Below are positions 61,964 to 64,000 of a stretch of 64,000 bases of DNA, one piece after another. The stretch spans positions 1 through 64,000 of the forward strand of contig NZ_JAYFFI010000004.1 of NCBI RefSeq assembly GCF_036289405.1, in the 5' to 3' direction. The stretch is from Pseudoramibacter faecis. GTDB taxonomy: Bacteria; Bacillota; Clostridia; Eubacteriales; Eubacteriaceae. The notes under the pieces were generated by a model. It ran no database searches. It saw only the letters and a list, made by a program, of their open reading frames with translations, and was not told the origin of the DNA. Position numbers and translations under genes: made by a program. Each line of letters starts with the position of its first letter. Positions within the stretch are counted from its first letter, which is position 1.

Positions 61964-61997
61964 AAAAAAGAACGCCTCATGCGAGACGTTCTTTTTT
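61964..61997. terminator. Bidirectional terminator
   Basis: AAAAAAGAACGCCTC-ATGC-GAGACGTTCTTTTTT, one mismatch in the stem. Confidence 0.9.
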
Positions 61998-62009
61998 AAT
62001 CGGCAAACC

Positions 62010-62768
62010 TCAAAACAACCATTGGGCCGATGAACCCCATCGGCGCCCGCCGTTTTGCAAGCCTTCAAAACAATAATGACAATAGCAGACGACCTTCTCG
62101 CGTCCGAAAACTTTGCAGTAATCCTGCATGATCGCCCGCTGCTCTTCCAGGGTGTAAGGTTCGAATTTGCCGGCAGTATCTCGGGCGTAGTGTGCGGGTG
62201 CGAGTCTGGGATTGCAGGGCGGCTGCAGCCGGCAAAGGGAATTGCCGCAAAAATCCGCCTGCTCCCGGCCTTCGGCGCCTCGGCCCACCGCAGGTGCAGC
62301 TTGCCTAAAATGGTCCGGACGGCTTCCTGCTCAGCCACATGCTTGCGGGAGCGCCCGCTTCGGCCGATTCACCGTCAGATAAAAATTATGCTCGGCCACA
62401 CGCTTGCGGGAGCGCCAGCAATCCTGAAGCACCGCCTGTCTGCCGTGAAAATCCGGGAAATCAAAATCAGGATCGGCCGCAATGGCTTCCCAAATTGAAA
62501 ACACACCCACCGCCGGTTTGGTCTCTTCGATGATGTTCAGGCAATTGTGACAGCTGGAATAAACCGCATCTCCCGGCTCAAAATCGGCGCTGTGCGGCAG
62601 CACCTGCCAATCCCCGCGATAAGCCGGATGCATGCGCGTTTCAAGTTCGCGGATTTTATACCCCGGAACGCAACAGCGCATTACCGACATGCCCAGACTC
62701 CTGGCATAGGCCTGGACTTTGGCGCTCAGCGCCGGGTGCTTTTCCGTGAAGACACAGCAGTATTTCAT
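62010..62768 (-). pseudogene. Cys-rich (putative iron-sulfur) protein gene broken by a 61-base duplication
   Basis: The N-terminal part is in frame: MKYCCVFTEKHPALSAKV...GDAVYSSCHNCLNIIEE and GRQAVLQDCWRSRKRVAEHNF, resembling the Cys-rich CCG-type domains of iron-sulfur oxidoreductases. It ends at 62331. The rest continues in other frames: AVRTILGKLHLRWAEAP, then DFCGNSLCRLQPPCNPRLAP and KVVCYCHYCFEGLQNGG. A 25-base direct repeat (62331-62355 and 62392-62416, 23 identities) 61 bases apart explains the first frame break. A second lies near 62285. Confidence 0.65.
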
Positions 62769-62821
62769 GACTTCTTCGCCTCCTTTGGGACTTCAGCGGC
62801 TGCGACTTGTGAGGCCCCTCC

Positions 62822-63331
62822 TCATAAAATTTTAACCACCGCCTCCCGGGCTTTGCGCTCGCTGTGGCGCGGCGACGGGACTGCATCTTTCGCGGGGACG
62901 CCCACCGGGAAAATGGCCACCAATTCATATTCCGCCATCTCCGGACATAATGTTTTGAGCTTGGGCGCATCAAAATTGCCCACCCAGGTAGTGCCCAGGC
63001 CGGCACTGGCCACCGCCAGCATCAAATGAGTGGCCACAATGGTCGCATCCACCTGCGCGAAGTTAAAGCCATCCTCTTTTGTCCAGGCGTCCGACGGCTT
63101 GCCCCCCACCACAAAGAACAGGCCGGCGCCAAACGTGCACTTCGTCACTTCGTGAATTTGGGCCTGGGCCGCTTCACTCTGCATCACCCAGATGCGATAG
63201 GGCTGGTTGTTTTTAGCCGTCGGTGCGGCTGTTGCCGCGACGAGCAGCGCTTCAATCTGTTCTGCCGGAATCGGCGTGTCAGTCAGCTGCCGACAGGAAT
63301 AACGCTTTTTTGATAAATCTAAGAAATTCAT
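62822..63331 (-). CDS. Nitroreductase-family protein
   Basis: 169 residues. FMN-binding motifs KRYSCRQLTDTPIP at the N-terminus, AAPTAKNNQPYRIWVM, and GLGTTWVGNFDAPKLK in the C-terminal half. Short members of this family reduce nitro compounds, quinones or flavins with NAD(P)H. AGGAGG lies six bases before the ATG at 63331; a tandem ATG at 63334 is possible. Monocistronic. Confidence 0.88.
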   Translation of the reverse strand: MNFLDLSKKRYSCRQLTDTPIPAEQIEALLVAATAAPTAKNNQPYRIWVMQSEAAQAQIHEVTKCTFGAGLFFVVGGKPSDAWTKEDGFNFAQVDATIVATHLMLAVASAGLGTTWVGNFDAPKLKTLCPEMAEYELVAIFPVGVPAKDAVPSPRHSERKAREAVVKIL

Positions 63332-63406
63332 CATAAACCTCCTCATAGCTATTTGATTTTAGTTTGATTATACCACCTTTTCTTTAATCTTTAATGCAAT
63401 CAAAAA

Positions 63407-63426
63407 GTCGGGCATATTTGCCCGAC
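63407..63426 (-). terminator. Terminator of the small membrane protein gene
   Basis: GTCGGGCA-TATT-TGCCCGAC followed by TTTTTG on the minus strand. Confidence 0.9.
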
Positions 63427-63449
63427 ACCTCCGCATGGATAACCCATTA

Positions 63450-63803
63450 TTATGCTGCTCGGTTTTTAATCAGGGCGACGATGGCCATCACCGCGCAAAT
63501 CGCGCACCAGCCGGCCCAGATATAAAGATCGCCGTAGCTGCCGGCCCCCGCGAAGCCGGTTAACGCCGCGATGCCGAAGAGCACGATCAAGGCGATGCCG
63601 CCGCCTTTTTTAACGCTGCTCCGCGTCGCGATGGACACGATGCCGCCGGTCAGCATCATGATGGCCAGGAGCACGCCGGCCGATCCGCCGACTTCGCCAT
63701 TGGCCTCCAACGCGTTGCTCATGCCCGCGGCGCAGGACTGAAACAAAACGAATAAGACCAACACAATCGATAAAATTCCCGATACCAATTTCCAAGTTTT
63801 CAT
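63450..63803 (-). CDS. Four-helix membrane protein, unknown function
   Basis: 117 residues. A signal-like first helix LVSGILSIVLVLFVLFQSCAAGM, then GVLLAIMMLTGGIVSIA, GIALIVLFGIAALTGFAG and LYIWAGWCAICAVMAIVALI, with a short basic loop RSSVKKGGG. This resembles the small DUF4064-like or lactococcal membrane proteins, without a certain family. It follows the DUF3862-like gene by 20 bases on the same strand, so they are probably one operon. Confidence 0.7.
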   Translation of the reverse strand: MKTWKLVSGILSIVLVLFVLFQSCAAGMSNALEANGEVGGSAGVLLAIMMLTGGIVSIATRSSVKKGGGIALIVLFGIAALTGFAGAGSYGDLYIWAGWCAICAVMAIVALIKNRAA

Positions 63804-63822
63804 AAAATCACCTTTCTCTTTT

Positions 63823-64000
63823 CTATTTCAAACCAATTTGTGCTTTCGAAATCACTTTGTCATTCTGGAATGAGACGGTCATATTAGCGCCTAAATCTTC
63901 CCCTTCCCAATCATAGATTTTAACTTCCATTGTGATGCCTCCTGCCGACACATTAGACGATCCTTGCTCCGTGCCGTCAAATCCCATAATGGCCTTCACT
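63823..64000 (-). CDS. DUF3862-like (BLIP-fold) protein, C-terminal fragment
   Basis: Partial: the 5' end is beyond the window. The readable 58 residues include VKAIMGFDGTEQGSS, MEVKIYDWEGEDLGANMTV and SFQNDKVISKAQIGLK before the stop. The YxWEG...GANMxVxFQNxKVxxKxQxGL pattern is that of the DUF3862 domain, related to beta-lactamase inhibitor folds and usually secreted. Confidence 0.7.
   Translation of the reverse strand, partial: VKAIMGFDGTEQGSSNVSAGGITMEVKIYDWEGEDLGANMTVSFQNDKVISKAQIGLK

Overview
The window looks like a low-to-mid-GC Firmicute of the class Clostridia, probably Eubacteriaceae-like. The evidence is a clostridial-type ribosomal/transcription operon with an L10 leader, a T-box in front of ileS, rubrerythrin, SorC-type sugar regulators, ECF transport modules and strong AGGAG ribosome binding sites throughout. 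No 16S gene is present, so the genus is inference.

Layout. 1-9582: the start of tuf, proS, a lone OLD-family nuclease, the operon rpmG-secE-nusG-rplK-rplA-(L10 leader)-rplJ-rplL (minus strand), an acetyltransferase, a dehydrogenase with a small membrane protein, and a broken plus an intact tRNA-Arg(CCT). 9600-20060: two decayed methyltransferase genes, then a complete type I-C CRISPR-Cas system (23 repeats, leader, cas2, cas1, cas4, cas7, cas8c with an internal cas11c start, cas5c, cas3), all read on the minus strand. 20055-21290: a short-chain dehydrogenase and a 360-bp non-autonomous IS3-type derivative. 21337-34211: a carbon-use region with two SorC regulators, GpsA-like and AraM-like glycerol-phosphate dehydrogenases, an AraL-like phosphatase, an AraB-like kinase, an acyl-CoA dehydrogenase, and a second FGGY kinase with an RpiB-family isomerase. 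A structured RNA candidate with its own promoter and terminator sits in the middle (24752-24848).

34623-41934: a six-gene, translationally coupled operon (ECF S component, EcfT with an internal amber stop, fused EcfA, AraC regulator, two YbtPQ-like ABC half-transporters). The set resembles metallophore uptake loci. 42441-43587: a decayed IS3-family copy. 43622-47210: a zinc-ribbon/TPR/chitobiase-domain membrane protein and a pair of YibE/F-family membrane proteins. 47347-56195: a MarR regulator and two divergent heterodimeric ABC exporter pairs. 56262-64000: a histidine phosphatase fused to a Cys-less ArsC-like domain, ileS with T-box, rubrerythrin, a 50-residue membrane peptide, a broken Cys-rich gene, a nitroreductase, a small membrane protein, and the end of a DUF3862-like gene.

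The main accessory content is adaptive immunity, polyol/pentose-type metabolism driven by SorC regulators, and a very large share of ABC transporters. No wholly new defence system could be proved. The best candidates for undescribed biology are the structured RNA at 24.8 kb, the phosphatase-ArsC fusion, and the araM-araL-araB-like locus without isomerase, epimerase or transporter.
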